Positions 43,266 through 51,516 of a DNA stretch of 57,140 nt are shown piece after piece. The notes beneath the pieces were generated by a model. It searched no databases. It saw nothing but the letters and a program-made list of their open reading frames with translations, and was not told where the DNA came from. This stretch comes from Candidatus Babelota bacterium. Its GTDB lineage: Bacteria > Babelota > Babeliae > Babelales > Chromulinivoraceae. The position numbers were made by a program, and so were the translations under genes. Position 1 is the first letter of the stretch; each line of letters starts with the position of its first letter. The DNA is taken from the NCBI GenBank assembly GCA_026389025.1, contig JAPLIQ010000007.1, forward strand, positions 1 to 57,140. Direction: 5' to 3'.

Positions 43266-44120
43266 GGTCAAAGAACTGATAGAAATTTGAGAACATTTCG
43301 AAGCAATCGTATTTGTTTCACGGTTTAATTCTTGCAACGTAAAATCTAACTTTTTACCTTTTGACAAAGAGTCTTCTTTTAAAATTTGCACGATGTTTGT
43401 AACGTGAGAAGTTGCGCGAACAATTTCTTCGTTTACATCGATTTTTTCAAGTTCAGCAAGAAGCGTAATTTTTTGATTATCTAAAAGGCAGTTTTTTACA
43501 GAAAGTTCTTCATTTGCTGAATTTTGCAGACAGGTGATTAAAGCTTCAAGATCTTGTTTTTTAGTGACAATAGCTTTACCAGATGCTGTTTTGATGAGTT
43601 CTAATTTCTTTGTAATTTCTTTTACATGAAATTCGATATCATCTGCTAACACTTGGCCTTCTGTTTTACGTGTCAAAATCAGACTTTCAGCAAGATCTTC
43701 AATAGCTTTTAAAATATTTTCTTCCGCTTTAGTGTTCAAGCCTTCTTCTTCGATGTGCAAGATATTAGGAAGCTGAAGTAGCGTTGCAAGTGACACTTCT
43801 TCTTTAAGGTCGCAAGTCTTTTGAATTATCTTAATAGCATCTAGGTATCCTTTGATCGTTGTCAAAGATGGAATCACGACATGCTTGGTTGAATCATGTT
43901 GGATTTTAATCGTGAGGTAGACGTGACCACGTTCTAATTTTTTTTTCAAAATACGCTGAATTAACACTTCGCAGTTGTTAATGAGGTACGGCAATTTGCA
44001 CGTAGCTTCAAAGTAACGTGAGTTTAAAGATTTAAGATGCAACGAAAGTGAAAGTTTTTCTGTTGCATTGATAGGAATTTCGACAATTGCAGATGCAAAT
44101 CCGGTCATACTTTGAGTCAT
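43209..44120 (-). CDS. yicC: YicC family endoribonuclease/stress protein
   Basis: 303 aa from the ATG at 44118-44120, chosen because the family starts M-x-x-SMTGF (here MTQSMTGFA); TTG at 44147 is in frame. N-terminal YicC_N features (SLSLHLKSLNSRYFEA, RGHVYLTIKIQ) and the C-terminal DUF1732 (FTLQELNRETNTIASKC...) are complete. E. coli YicC has been reported as an endoribonuclease. It lies 30 nt after yebC, in the same operon. Its 3' end is the putative island attachment site. Confidence 0.9.
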   Translation of the reverse strand: MTQSMTGFASAIVEIPINATEKLSLSLHLKSLNSRYFEATCKLPYLINNCEVLIQRILKKKLERGHVYLTIKIQHDSTKHVVIPSLTTIKGYLDAIKIIQKTCDLKEEVSLATLLQLPNILHIEEEGLNTKAEENILKAIEDLAESLILTRKTEGQVLADDIEFHVKEITKKLELIKTASGKAIVTKKQDLEALITCLQNSANEELSVKNCLLDNQKITLLAELEKIDVNEEIVRATSHVTNIVQILKEDSLSKGKKLDFTLQELNRETNTIASKCSQISISSLTIDIKTDLEKAREQAQNIL

Positions 44121-44150
44121 AAAAAAGGTACTCGTTTTATCCGACAAATT

Positions 44151-44867
44151 TTAGCCGATGTTAGTGTAGACGTTTTGTACGTCATCATATTCTTCTATCT
44201 TTTCAAGCAAGTTGAATGCTTTTTCTTCAGCATCAGCATCAAGTTCAATTAAGTTTTTAGCAACCCACTCAAGCTGTGAGTTATCAACTTTAATGCCCAT
44301 GCCTTTTACCGCTTCAGTTACTTCATGCAAACTTGCAATCGGCATGCTGACGGTAAGTGTTCCGTCTTGAATGGAAATATCATTAATTTCAAAGTCTAAT
44401 AATTTTTCAAAAATTTGATCTTCTGTTAGTCCAGCAGGAGCATGTGCTCGTACGATTCCAAGATGCGAAAACATCCAGCCAATTGCGCCTGTTTCTGCTA
44501 GTGTGCCACCATTACGAGAAAAAATATGTCGTAAATCTGCGACAACGCGATTTTTATTATCAGTAAGAACTTCGATTATGATTGCTGTGCCACCTGACCC
44601 ATGTCCTTCATAAGTGATTGCTTCGTAGCTTACACCTGGAAGTTCTCCGGTACCTTTTTTGATAGCTCGTTGAATGTTTTCAAGAGGCATATTGAGATCT
44701 TTTGCTTCTTCGATAAGGTGTCGGAGTCTTGGATTGCCAGCAGGGTCACCGCCTGATTTAGCGGCTATGGTTATTTCGCGAACGATTTTAGTAAATTCTT
44801 TACCACGTTTAGCGTCTTCTTTAGCTTTTTTATGCTTTATATTGGCCCATTTTGAATGACCTGACAT
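44151..44867 (-). CDS. yebC: YebC/PmpR family protein
   Basis: 238 aa. Starts with the family signature MSGHSKWANIKHKKA, followed by NMPLENIQRAIKKGTG, GSGGTAIIIEVLTDN and GAIGWMF. Described as a transcriptional regulator and, more recently, as a factor easing ribosome stalling on proline-rich stretches. GAGGAGTCCGGAAC precedes the ATG. First gene of the yebC-yicC operon. Confidence 0.95.
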   Translation of the reverse strand: MSGHSKWANIKHKKAKEDAKRGKEFTKIVREITIAAKSGGDPAGNPRLRHLIEEAKDLNMPLENIQRAIKKGTGELPGVSYEAITYEGHGSGGTAIIIEVLTDNKNRVVADLRHIFSRNGGTLAETGAIGWMFSHLGIVRAHAPAGLTEDQIFEKLLDFEINDISIQDGTLTVSMPIASLHEVTEAVKGMGIKVDNSQLEWVAKNLIELDADAEEKAFNLLEKIEEYDDVQNVYTNIG

Positions 44868-45065
44868 GTTCCGGACTCCTCATATGCAAAAATCGATCAA
44901 TTCTACATTTGTACACTATCTTAGACTAACTTGTTACAAACAATTTGTCGAATTGATATGAAGAGTGAAGAATGTAAAAAAACCGAATTCGATATTAAAA
45001 AATATCTATCAGAGCGATTATTGAATAATATTTCAATCTCATCTAAAACAATAATCACACTCCCC

Positions 45066-45342
45066 CTCGTTTTCCTCTGGCTAGACCAGAGGATCCAGGG
45101 TACTTAAAAATTGTTCCTTTAAACTTTGATTTGTTTAGACAAAAACATCTTTAAAAAACTGGATCCTCTGGTTAAACCAGAGGAAAACGAGAGAAGAGAT
45201 AAAGCTTTCTTTATGTGTCCGCCACTGTGCACGGCGTAGCCTTGTGCGGAGCCTGGGTAGCCAATAGGCGCCGTGTCCACCGACGTGTCCGTCGAAGCCT
45301 TGGCGAAGTCGGAAGCCATAGGCGAAGGCTGGGACGGCTGGA
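45066..45342. repeat. Inverted repeat plus mosaic repeat
   Basis: The 532-nt gap 44868-45399 has no credible gene. 45066-45098 and 45159-45191 are 33-bp inverted arms (CTCGTTTTCCTCTGG...GGATCCAG) around a 60-bp centre. 45211-45342 is an inverted long member of the CCAGCCGTC...TGGCGGACAC family with nested GGCTTCG-type segments. TGTCGAATTGATATGAA occurs on both sides (44947 and 45358). Confidence 0.7.
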
Positions 45343-45399
45343 TCAGTAAGTTCTAATGTCGAATTGATATGAATGTGGAAAGTATAAAAGCAAAATATT

Positions 45400-46434
45400 T
45401 TAAAAAACTGATGATTGACCAAATATCTTTTTTTGAATAATAAGCATTTTGCTTTGAGGAATTTGGCGGCCTTTAGATGTTTTTTCTAAAAATCCTTGTT
45501 GCAGCAAATAAGGTTCATACACGTTTTCAATCGTTTCTTTATCTTGTCCGGTAATTGATGCAAGAGTGTCGAGTCCAACAGGGCCACCTTTGTAATCAAT
45601 GAGAATCTTTTTAAGCAGTAAATTATCAATGCTTGTCAGCCCATGCTCATCAATGCCAAGCGCCAGCATGCTCTCAGTTATGAGTTCAGGAGTTGCTTTA
45701 CCATCATTTTTGACTTGAGCAAAATCTCGAATTCTTCTAAGTAGTTTTTTAGCAATCCGAGGTGTCCCGCGCGATCTGATTGCAATCATTAAAGCTGCTT
45801 GCTCACTCATTTCTATGTTTAAAAATTGAGCATTTTGTAAAATGACATGCGCTAATTCAGGGTGACTATAAAAATCGAGTGCTTCAATAATGCCAAACCT
45901 GCTGCGTAGTGGAGCAGAAATTGCACCAGTTTTAGTTGTAGCGCCAATGAGTGTAAAAGGTTGAATTGGCAAACTAACAGTTCTGGCTCCAGGTCCTTGG
46001 CCAATGATAACGTCAATTTTAAATTGTTCCATTGCTGAGTATAAAATTTCTTCAACGTTTGAGGGTGTGCGATGAATTTCGTCAATAAATAAAATATCAT
46101 GTTTGCCAAGGCCAGAAAGAATAGCGACTAGATCTCCCGTGCGTTCAAGCATTGGTCCACTACAAATTTTAATTGAAACATCCATCATGTTGGCCATAAT
46201 TTGGCACAGTGTTGTTTTTCCCAGTCCAGGAGGCCCGAATAAAAGCATATGATCAAGAGCTTCGCCTCGAGCTTTACACGCTTGGACGTATATTTGTAAT
46301 TTTTCTTTAAGCGCAACTTGCCCGATATAATCATCAAACGTTTGAGGAATAAAATCATACTGAAGGTCGCTGTCAGGCGTTTGAGATATAAATTCTAAAG
46401 GTATTTCTAAGTGGTTGGTATCGGGGTGGTTCAT
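45400..46434 (-). CDS. ruvB: Holliday junction branch-migration helicase RuvB
   Basis: 344 aa. AAA+ motor with Walker A GPPGLGKTT (67-75), Walker B LFIDEIHR (D118/E119), sensor region LIGATTKTGAISAPLRSRFG, and the C-terminal winged helix ending with the family's RGRxxP-like KGRQIPQ. It drives branch migration with RuvA, which is not in the window. No ribosome site precedes the ATG. Confidence 0.96.
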   Translation of the reverse strand: MNHPDTNHLEIPLEFISQTPDSDLQYDFIPQTFDDYIGQVALKEKLQIYVQACKARGEALDHMLLFGPPGLGKTTLCQIMANMMDVSIKICSGPMLERTGDLVAILSGLGKHDILFIDEIHRTPSNVEEILYSAMEQFKIDVIIGQGPGARTVSLPIQPFTLIGATTKTGAISAPLRSRFGIIEALDFYSHPELAHVILQNAQFLNIEMSEQAALMIAIRSRGTPRIAKKLLRRIRDFAQVKNDGKATPELITESMLALGIDEHGLTSIDNLLLKKILIDYKGGPVGLDTLASITGQDKETIENVYEPYLLQQGFLEKTSKGRQIPQSKMLIIQKKIFGQSSVF

Positions 46435-46511
46435 AATTTATTTGTATTTATTTTCTTCATTATTAAAGTGGTAATCATTGGAAAGGTAATAAGATATCAT
46501 AAAGGATATAG

Positions 46512-46907
46512 ATGTTTAAATTTTTTTTCTGTGCACTTTTATTTTCAACTTCGTTTGCTTACTGCTCTAGTCTTTCCGATAGAGAGATAAGTAGCAGCAC
46601 TCTTTTCCGGTCTTTACCCGGTTCCCCATTTTCCGTAGCCTCTACACAGCCACCATCACCACTTACGCAGCGGACAAGGTTGCTGAGTGGACTTGAAGAT
46701 AGGTCTCTGTTAAATGAATCTGGTGGTGTAGTAACTGAGCGGAATTTTCAACAAACAGTCGCGATAGATATGCCGCAGGATAATCGTTGTCATTGCGTGG
46801 TAAATACTGAAAATAAATACTGCAGAGCAACGCTATGTTTCTTAGGGTACCTTGCAGCTGTGGGTAGCGTTGGGGCTATCGTAACGGTAGTAGTTCATGT
46901 AGCGTAA
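46512..46907 (+). CDS. Small exported protein with C-terminal membrane helix
   Basis: 131 aa. Signal peptide (MFKFFFCALLFSTSFAYC), a Ser/Pro/Arg-rich linker, a short Cys cluster (CHCVVNTENKYCRATLC) and a C-terminal hydrophobic helix (LGYLAAVGSVGAIVTVVVHV). AAAGGATATAG precedes the ATG. No family recognised. Confidence 0.75.
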   Translation: MFKFFFCALLFSTSFAYCSSLSDREISSSTLFRSLPGSPFSVASTQPPSPLTQRTRLLSGLEDRSLLNESGGVVTERNFQQTVAIDMPQDNRCHCVVNTENKYCRATLCFLGYLAAVGSVGAIVTVVVHVA

Positions 46908-46960
46908 ATAAAATCTATTTGTTAAAAGCATAGAAAACACACTGTATTTGAAAAATATTT

Positions 46961-47001
46961 AAAATCTTGATCAGGAAGATCTTTTGATCAAAAAAGATTT
47001 T
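46961..47001 (+). terminator. Hairpin downstream of 46512 gene
   Basis: AAAATCTTGATCA / TGATCAAAAAAGATTTT imperfect stem; weak terminator candidate that overlaps the -35 of the tRNA promoter. Confidence 0.35.
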
Positions 47002-47027
47002 GGTAAAATTTGTAGGTATGCTATATT
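47000..47027 (+). promoter_or_regulatory. Promoter of tRNA-Arg
   Basis: TTGGTA (47000-47005), 16-bp spacer, TATATT (47022-47027) with a TG extension; 28 nt before the tRNA. Confidence 0.6.
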
Positions 47028-47054
47028 GTCTTTATCTAACACATATTCTTGTAT

Positions 47055-47131
47055 GCGCCTGTAGCTCAATTGGATAGAGTAACGGACTTCGAATCCGTGG
47101 GTTGTAGGTTCGATCCCTACCGGGCGCACCA
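47055..47131 (+). tRNA. tRNA-Arg (anticodon TCG)
   Basis: 77 nt with encoded CCA. Acceptor GCGCCTG/CGGGCGC, D arm GCTCAATTGGATAGAGT, anticodon stem-loop ACGGA-CTTCGAA-TCCGT giving anticodon UCG (reads CGA and related Arg codons), T arm GTAGGTTCGATCCCTAC. Confidence 0.96.
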
Positions 47132-47208
47132 GTCATTTTTTCCAGTGCTAGCGGGAATGGCTGGTAATCTGTAAGTAAACTTATAACATCTATGAAAAAA
47201 ATGACTGG
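47129..47208. repeat. Inverted repeat starting at tRNA CCA end
   Basis: CCAGTCATTTTTT (47129-47141) is the perfect reverse complement of 47196-47208. The left arm includes the CCA of tRNA-Arg. It may act as a processing or termination hairpin. Confidence 0.65.
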
Positions 47209-47220
47209 CTAACGCCACCA

Positions 47221-47838
47221 CTAAAGGCTGAAAATAAAAAATTTCTTGTTAGAAAAAGCCATTAATTCTGAAGTTATTTTTTCATGGTTATGCTTTATAG
47301 AATCGTTTAAGGCCTGTTTTAAAAAAGAGCTTGGCATAGGTTGCGGACTGCCCATATATGATTGAAAAAATATCGCTATTTTAAAACTTTTATCAATATA
47401 TTTCCCGTAAGGATTAGCTAAAATGCTTTTGACCATATCTAAATCATTAATGCTAACAGCATATATTAGCACTTCCCCTAAATAATCATTGTCTATAGGA
47501 TACCCGCTATCCAAAATTGCTTGTACGATTTCATTACAGTTATCTTTATTTTTAGATTGAAACGCTGCAAATGCAATCGCCATACCCAAACCCCAAGCGT
47601 CAATCGTTTTCATTTTTTCGGGATTATTAATTATAGAAATTGCCTTTTTCAAATCACATTTATCTGCAGCACTTTTCAGTTCTGATGCGAAAGTTTTATC
47701 TACATCAGAAAAAAAATCATTTTTTGCATTAGAAAAAAAGTTAAAAAATGGTGGGTTAAAATAATTATGTCTTAGGTACACTGACGCTACGATAGCCATT
47801 AAAAAAACTATAACTTTTATGCTTAATTTTTTATTCAT
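47221..47838 (-). CDS. Exported ankyrin-like protein
   Basis: 205 aa. N-terminal anchor or signal (LSIKVIVFLMAIVASVYL), then helical pairs resembling degenerate ankyrin repeats (GEVLIYAVSINDLDMVKSIL, SFLKQALNDSIKHNHEKITS). TAGGAAAAAA precedes the ATG. It converges on the tRNA gene. Ankyrin assignment is tentative. Confidence 0.7.
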   Translation of the reverse strand: MNKKLSIKVIVFLMAIVASVYLRHNYFNPPFFNFFSNAKNDFFSDVDKTFASELKSAADKCDLKKAISIINNPEKMKTIDAWGLGMAIAFAAFQSKNKDNCNEIVQAILDSGYPIDNDYLGEVLIYAVSINDLDMVKSILANPYGKYIDKSFKIAIFFQSYMGSPQPMPSSFLKQALNDSIKHNHEKITSELMAFSNKKFFIFSL

Positions 47839-48183
47839 TTTTTTCCTACGTATTCATTTATAAACTTTTTTAAATATAGATCTTATTTTTGTTGATTATT
47901 GATCAGTAATACAATGATTTGTCTCGGCTAGCAATAATTCTTTGATTGAACCCATTAGATTTTTTTCATCAATCCAGTGGGTCAAATAGACCGATAGGGT
48001 GCACCAGCTTTCGCGTTACTGCGTAACAAGCTTCCTACTACGTTAATACTTCGTAGGACTGTGTCGCATGGCTTCGCCAGTTACTTACGGAAATACATAA
48101 ACTTGATACAGTTAATGTAATGTACGATATACTACGATTTGGAAAGTTGAACGAATGTTTTTTTGCAAGTGTGAAAGTTTAGT
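47839..48183. other. Gene-free gap with hairpins
   Basis: No gene seen. TTGAACCCA/TGGGTCAA bracket 47946-47986. 48007-48082 carries short palindromes of the dispersed-repeat type (GTTACTGCGTAAC, CCTACTACG...CGTAGGA, GGCTTCGCCAG). Confidence 0.5.
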
Positions 48184-48714
48184 ATGATTATCATCTTAAC
48201 AGGTCCAACAGGTTCTGGGAAAACCGATGCATCTTTGGAGTTCTTAAAAATTTTTAACAACATGGTGTTTCTGGATTGCGATTGGTTTGCAGCGATGCAG
48301 CCATTTTCCTGGGATAAAAAATCTGATGTGATCATGGTGTATCAAGCAATGGCACAAATGATTGCATTCTACCTTAAAACAGGAAAAACTAGATTTGTGG
48401 TAACGATGACGAGTCAAATGGCGCTACTTTTCAGTGAGCTTTCAACAATCTTAAATCCAAATAATTTACCAGTGCGTGCTTTTCGTTTACGTTGCACTGA
48501 CGATCAACTTTTGGCGCGCATTGATCTACGAAATCGAGTCAGTAAAAAACAAGAAGAAATTATTGCTACTCGACAGCAAAAATTATTTGATACCGCTTTT
48601 AGCACGAACATTCCATTTATGAAGGTTGACGTAAGCAACTTAAATCAACAAGAAGTCGTTCGTAAAATAAGAACTATGATCAACGAGTATGAAAAATTAC
48701 AAAAATTGAGTTGA
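48184..48714 (+). CDS. P-loop kinase/ATPase of unknown substrate
   Basis: 176 aa, starting directly in the P-loop strand: IIILTGPTGSGKTDAS (Walker A G7-PTGSGKT). LDCDWF follows at the second strand, and FRLRCTDDQLLARIDLR resembles the lid region of small nucleoside-kinase-like proteins (AAA_33 type). Cytoplasmic. The substrate cannot be told. Ribosome site weak. Confidence 0.75.
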   Translation: MIIILTGPTGSGKTDASLEFLKIFNNMVFLDCDWFAAMQPFSWDKKSDVIMVYQAMAQMIAFYLKTGKTRFVVTMTSQMALLFSELSTILNPNNLPVRAFRLRCTDDQLLARIDLRNRVSKKQEEIIATRQQKLFDTAFSTNIPFMKVDVSNLNQQEVVRKIRTMINEYEKLQKLS

Positions 48715-48748
48715 GCTATGTTTTCTAATGTCGAATTCGATTTTTAAT

Positions 48749-49306
48749 TTATAGCGATAACTTTTTTTTGATAACTTTAACTATTTCAGGAAATTCTTTT
48801 TTGAAGTAGTCACCACCAAAGTGTCCTTGGTTAGTAAACTCGTGATACTGACTGTTTAATTTTTGATGAACAAATCTCGGTTCTGCTATAGGTATCCAAG
48901 GATCATCTGTTGATGCAAATTGTACAATCCATTGTTGATTGTCTTTGATAGCTTGCCAATCCCATGGTGTGTCAAAATAACCGCTTAAGATTTCTGATTC
49001 TATTTCTAAGTCAGTATGCATAGCTGCGATTAAAATAGAGCCGAGCAGTTTGTTGTTTTCTGCAAAACGCATTGCTGCTAGTGCGCCAGATGAATGACCG
49101 ACAATTATAGTAAACTCATCAGCACTCAGTTCATTTTTTAAAAAAGGTAGCCAGTAGCACGACCTGGCTAAGACAGCGTCGGGAAATTGACGCGCTATAA
49201 CTTGTAATCCTAACTTTTCTAACTCAGACTTCAGATAAGGAAACCAGTTATCTTTTGGAGAGCAACCACCATTGCCATGAATGAAAATTACTTTAATTGT
49301 ATGCAT
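48749..49306 (-). CDS. RBBP9/YdeN-type alpha/beta hydrolase
   Basis: 185 aa. Nucleophile elbow G70-H-S72-S-G74, an acidic residue in STDDPWIP (D134/D135) and histidine in GHFGG (H162) give a Ser-Asp-His triad; FIHGNGG near the start provides the oxyanion region. The RBBP9-like family comprises small serine hydrolases of uncertain substrate. No signal peptide. It is divergent from the Fic gene. Confidence 0.88.
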   Translation of the reverse strand: MHTIKVIFIHGNGGCSPKDNWFPYLKSELEKLGLQVIARQFPDAVLARSCYWLPFLKNELSADEFTIIVGHSSGALAAMRFAENNKLLGSILIAAMHTDLEIESEILSGYFDTPWDWQAIKDNQQWIVQFASTDDPWIPIAEPRFVHQKLNSQYHEFTNQGHFGGDYFKKEFPEIVKVIKKKLSL

Positions 49307-49353
49307 AGTATGTACTCAAAAATATTTAGGCTAAAGATCATGTTTTTTGGCAA

Positions 49354-49440
49354 TTATTGAAATAAGAATGCCATCAAATAGTTCTTATTTCAATAATTGA
49401 AATAAAATGAAATAGTGAGCCTGTTTTAAAATGATTTATT
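49354..49440. repeat. Palindromic element upstream of fic, copy 1
   Basis: Perfect 15-bp arms TTATTGAAATAAGAA (49354-49368) and its complement (49382-49396) with a 13-nt loop, followed by further GAAATAA half-sites. It is a direct repeat of 50610-50697 with substitutions; the two copies flank the Fic gene. Confidence 0.85.
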
Positions 49441-49470
49441 TTAAATAATTTGAACGAATTAATTTATTTT

Positions 49471-49508
49471 TTGCAAATACGGGTATTTGTGGGTATAAAT
49501 ACGGGTAT
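49471..49508 (+). promoter_or_regulatory. fic promoter with repeated operator-like words
   Basis: TTGCAA (49471-49476), 17-bp spacer, TATAAA (49494-49499). AAATACGGGTAT occurs at 49475-49486 and 49497-49508, 22 bp apart, on the spacer and over the -10, with one more GGGTAT between (49491-49496). Confidence 0.65.
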
Positions 49509-49540
49509 GTCTACCTATTTTAAACAAAGAAGGGATTTGT

Positions 49541-50590
49541 ATGTTTGACATTTCAACTATTACCATTACTCCTGAAATGCTGCAGCTGATAAGTGAGATT
49601 GATGAATTTAAGGGGGCATGGCAATTATTGGGCCGCTTAGCCCCTGATCGATTGCAGGCACTGCGTAAAGTAGCAACAATTGAAAGCATAGGGTCATCAA
49701 CTCGAATTGAAGGTGTAAAGCTTTCTGACCGAGATGTAGAAAAACTTTTATCTAACCTAGAAACGTATTCTTTTGTTTCTCGAGATGAGCAAGAAGTAGC
49801 AGGTTATGCTTATTTATGCCAAGAGATATTTCAAGGATACGAATCGATGACCGTTTCTGAGAACCTCATCAAACAACTTCATGCAATGTTGTTAAGATTT
49901 TCAGAAAAAGATGAGCGACATCGAGGAGAGTATAAAAAGCTATCAAATAGTGTTGAAGCTTTTGATGTAACAGGTAAAAGCATTGGTATCATTTTTCAAA
50001 CAGCTTCTCCATTTGAAACCCCAATGCGTATGCAAGAACTTATGCAATGGGTTAATCAACAAAACAACACAAAGCAATTACATCCACTGCTTGTAATCGC
50101 AGTATTTATTGTAGTTTTTTTAGCAATTCATCCATTTCAAGATGGTAATGGTAGATTGTCTCGCATTTTAACAACATTGCTTCTTTTGCAAGCTGGTTAT
50201 TTATATGTACCGTACAGTGCTTTAGAAAGTTTTATAGAGCGTAGCAAAGAAAGCTATTACTTGGCTTTGCGTAAAACACAAGCAAGCCTGCATTCAGGCA
50301 TACCCAATTTTACTCCATGGCTTATTTTTTTCTTGAAAATGCTTCAAAAGCAAAAACTGCATTTGGAGCAAAAAATACTGAAAGAAAAAACAGTAGCCAT
50401 GAATTTACCTATGTTATCATCTCAAATTTTAACATTGCTCCATGAACACGGCAGTTTGAATATTAGTGATTTGCAGCAGATGACTCAGACCAACCGAAAC
50501 ACCTTAAAAAAACATTTAGCAAATCTGGTAACCGATGGAATGATTGTTCGCTTAGGCCAAGGCAAGGCTTCATTTTACACATTGCCATAA
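49541..50590 (+). CDS. Fic family adenylyltransferase with winged-helix C-terminus
   Basis: 349 aa. Fic domain with the complete catalytic motif H197-PFQDGNGR, which uses ATP to AMPylate (or otherwise modify) target Ser/Thr/Tyr hydroxyls. An N-terminal inhibitory helix motif (S/T)xxxE(G/N), S53-TRI-E57-G58, makes it a class II self-inhibited Fic. The C-terminus (ILTLLHEHGSLNISDLQQMT...) is a winged helix likely to bind DNA. AAGGGATTTGT precedes the ATG. No partner antitoxin gene is visible, as expected for class II. Confidence 0.93.
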   Translation: MFDISTITITPEMLQLISEIDEFKGAWQLLGRLAPDRLQALRKVATIESIGSSTRIEGVKLSDRDVEKLLSNLETYSFVSRDEQEVAGYAYLCQEIFQGYESMTVSENLIKQLHAMLLRFSEKDERHRGEYKKLSNSVEAFDVTGKSIGIIFQTASPFETPMRMQELMQWVNQQNNTKQLHPLLVIAVFIVVFLAIHPFQDGNGRLSRILTTLLLLQAGYLYVPYSALESFIERSKESYYLALRKTQASLHSGIPNFTPWLIFFLKMLQKQKLHLEQKILKEKTVAMNLPMLSSQILTLLHEHGSLNISDLQQMTQTNRNTLKKHLANLVTDGMIVRLGQGKASFYTLP

Positions 50591-50609
50591 GAGCTACAAA
50601 AACATGCTT

Positions 50610-50697
50610 TTATTGAAATAAGAATGCCAAAAAGTAGTTCTTATTTCAATAATTGCCAAAAAATGAAATAAGAACCTTGATTGCAATGGTTTATTTC
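50610..50697. repeat. Palindromic element downstream of fic, copy 2
   Basis: The same 15-bp arms at 50610-50624 and 50638-50652 with a 13-nt loop, then a third half-site GAAATAAGAA at 50665. Starts 20 nt after the fic stop. Confidence 0.85.
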
Positions 50698-50779
50698 AAA
50701 TCCGATTCGTATGACAATTATTTATTAAAATATTAAGATTGTAAAATATAGCCAACGTATTTATCTAAGGAGTTTGTGT

Positions 50780-51445
50780 ATGAATCATGTAAAGTTTATG
50801 AGAATTATGACTGTTTTTGGGGTGCTTATTTTTATGATTGGTTTGGGTTCCAAGTCTCTATGTAGTAAGGCAGAATCGAAAAAAGGAGCTGCTATGAAAA
50901 TATCGATTATCGTAGGATCTGTACGCAGTACAACTACGGGCATTCAGATAGCTCAAAATATACAAAATTTATTGAAAGATAGATCAGATATAGTCACTGA
51001 CGTTATCTGTGTTGCTCATTACCATTTGCCATTTTATACCGATGAAGCTTCTCCAGCATCACGTAAAGAAGAAATTATTGAGCCAGTTTTAAAAAAATGG
51101 GCAGACGTCGTAACGCAGGCTGAAGGTTTTATCATTGTTTCCCCTGAGTACAATGGCGGTTATCCTGCACCTTTAAAAAATGCGTTAGATAGTTTATACC
51201 AAGAATGGAACAATAAATCGGTAGGGATTGTTGGTTACAGTGGTGGCCCTTCTGGCGGGACTTGTATGATTTCTCAATTGCAACAAGTTGTCCAAAGACT
51301 GGAAATGATTCCTGTTGCTACATCAATTAAAATTCCTTGCTCTTGGAAAGCTTTCAATGAGTATGGTGATTTGGTTAATGCGAGTGCCATAGAAAAAGAA
51401 TTAAACATTATGGTTGATGAATTGATTAAGGCTCGAAAAAACTAA
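50780..51445 (+). CDS. NADPH-dependent FMN reductase-like flavoprotein
   Basis: 221 aa. Flavodoxin-like fold: KISIIVGSVRSTTTG phosphate-binding loop and the family motif SPEYNGGYPAPLKNALD, then VGYSGGPSGG. It reduces FMN or quinones with NAD(P)H. Two starts have good ribosome sites: ATG 50780 (AAGGAGTTTGTGT), adding a hydrophobic leader (MTVFGVLIFMIGLG), and ATG 50894 (AAAAGGAGCTGCT), giving a 183-aa cytoplasmic form of standard family length. Confidence 0.88.
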   Translation: MNHVKFMRIMTVFGVLIFMIGLGSKSLCSKAESKKGAAMKISIIVGSVRSTTTGIQIAQNIQNLLKDRSDIVTDVICVAHYHLPFYTDEASPASRKEEIIEPVLKKWADVVTQAEGFIIVSPEYNGGYPAPLKNALDSLYQEWNNKSVGIVGYSGGPSGGTCMISQLQQVVQRLEMIPVATSIKIPCSWKAFNEYGDLVNASAIEKELNIMVDELIKARKN

Positions 51446-51453
51446 CCTTACAT

Positions 51454-51492
51454 AAAGATGGTGCGTTTATAATTAAACGCACCATCTTTTAA
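51454..51492. terminator. Bidirectional terminator
   Basis: AAAGATGGTGCGTTTA (51454-51469) pairs with TAAACGCACCATCTTT (51474-51489) between convergent genes. Confidence 0.9.
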
Positions 51493-51516
51493 TTATTTAG
51501 CAATGTCTAAACAATC

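Noticed and set aside
45119-45422. Overlapping open frames in the gap before ruvB
   Set aside because: Made entirely of dispersed-repeat sequence and not supported by a start site.
49541-50590. Fic/antitoxin (FicT/FicA) pair
   Set aside because: The inhibitory motif is inside the same protein and no small antitoxin gene lies next to it.
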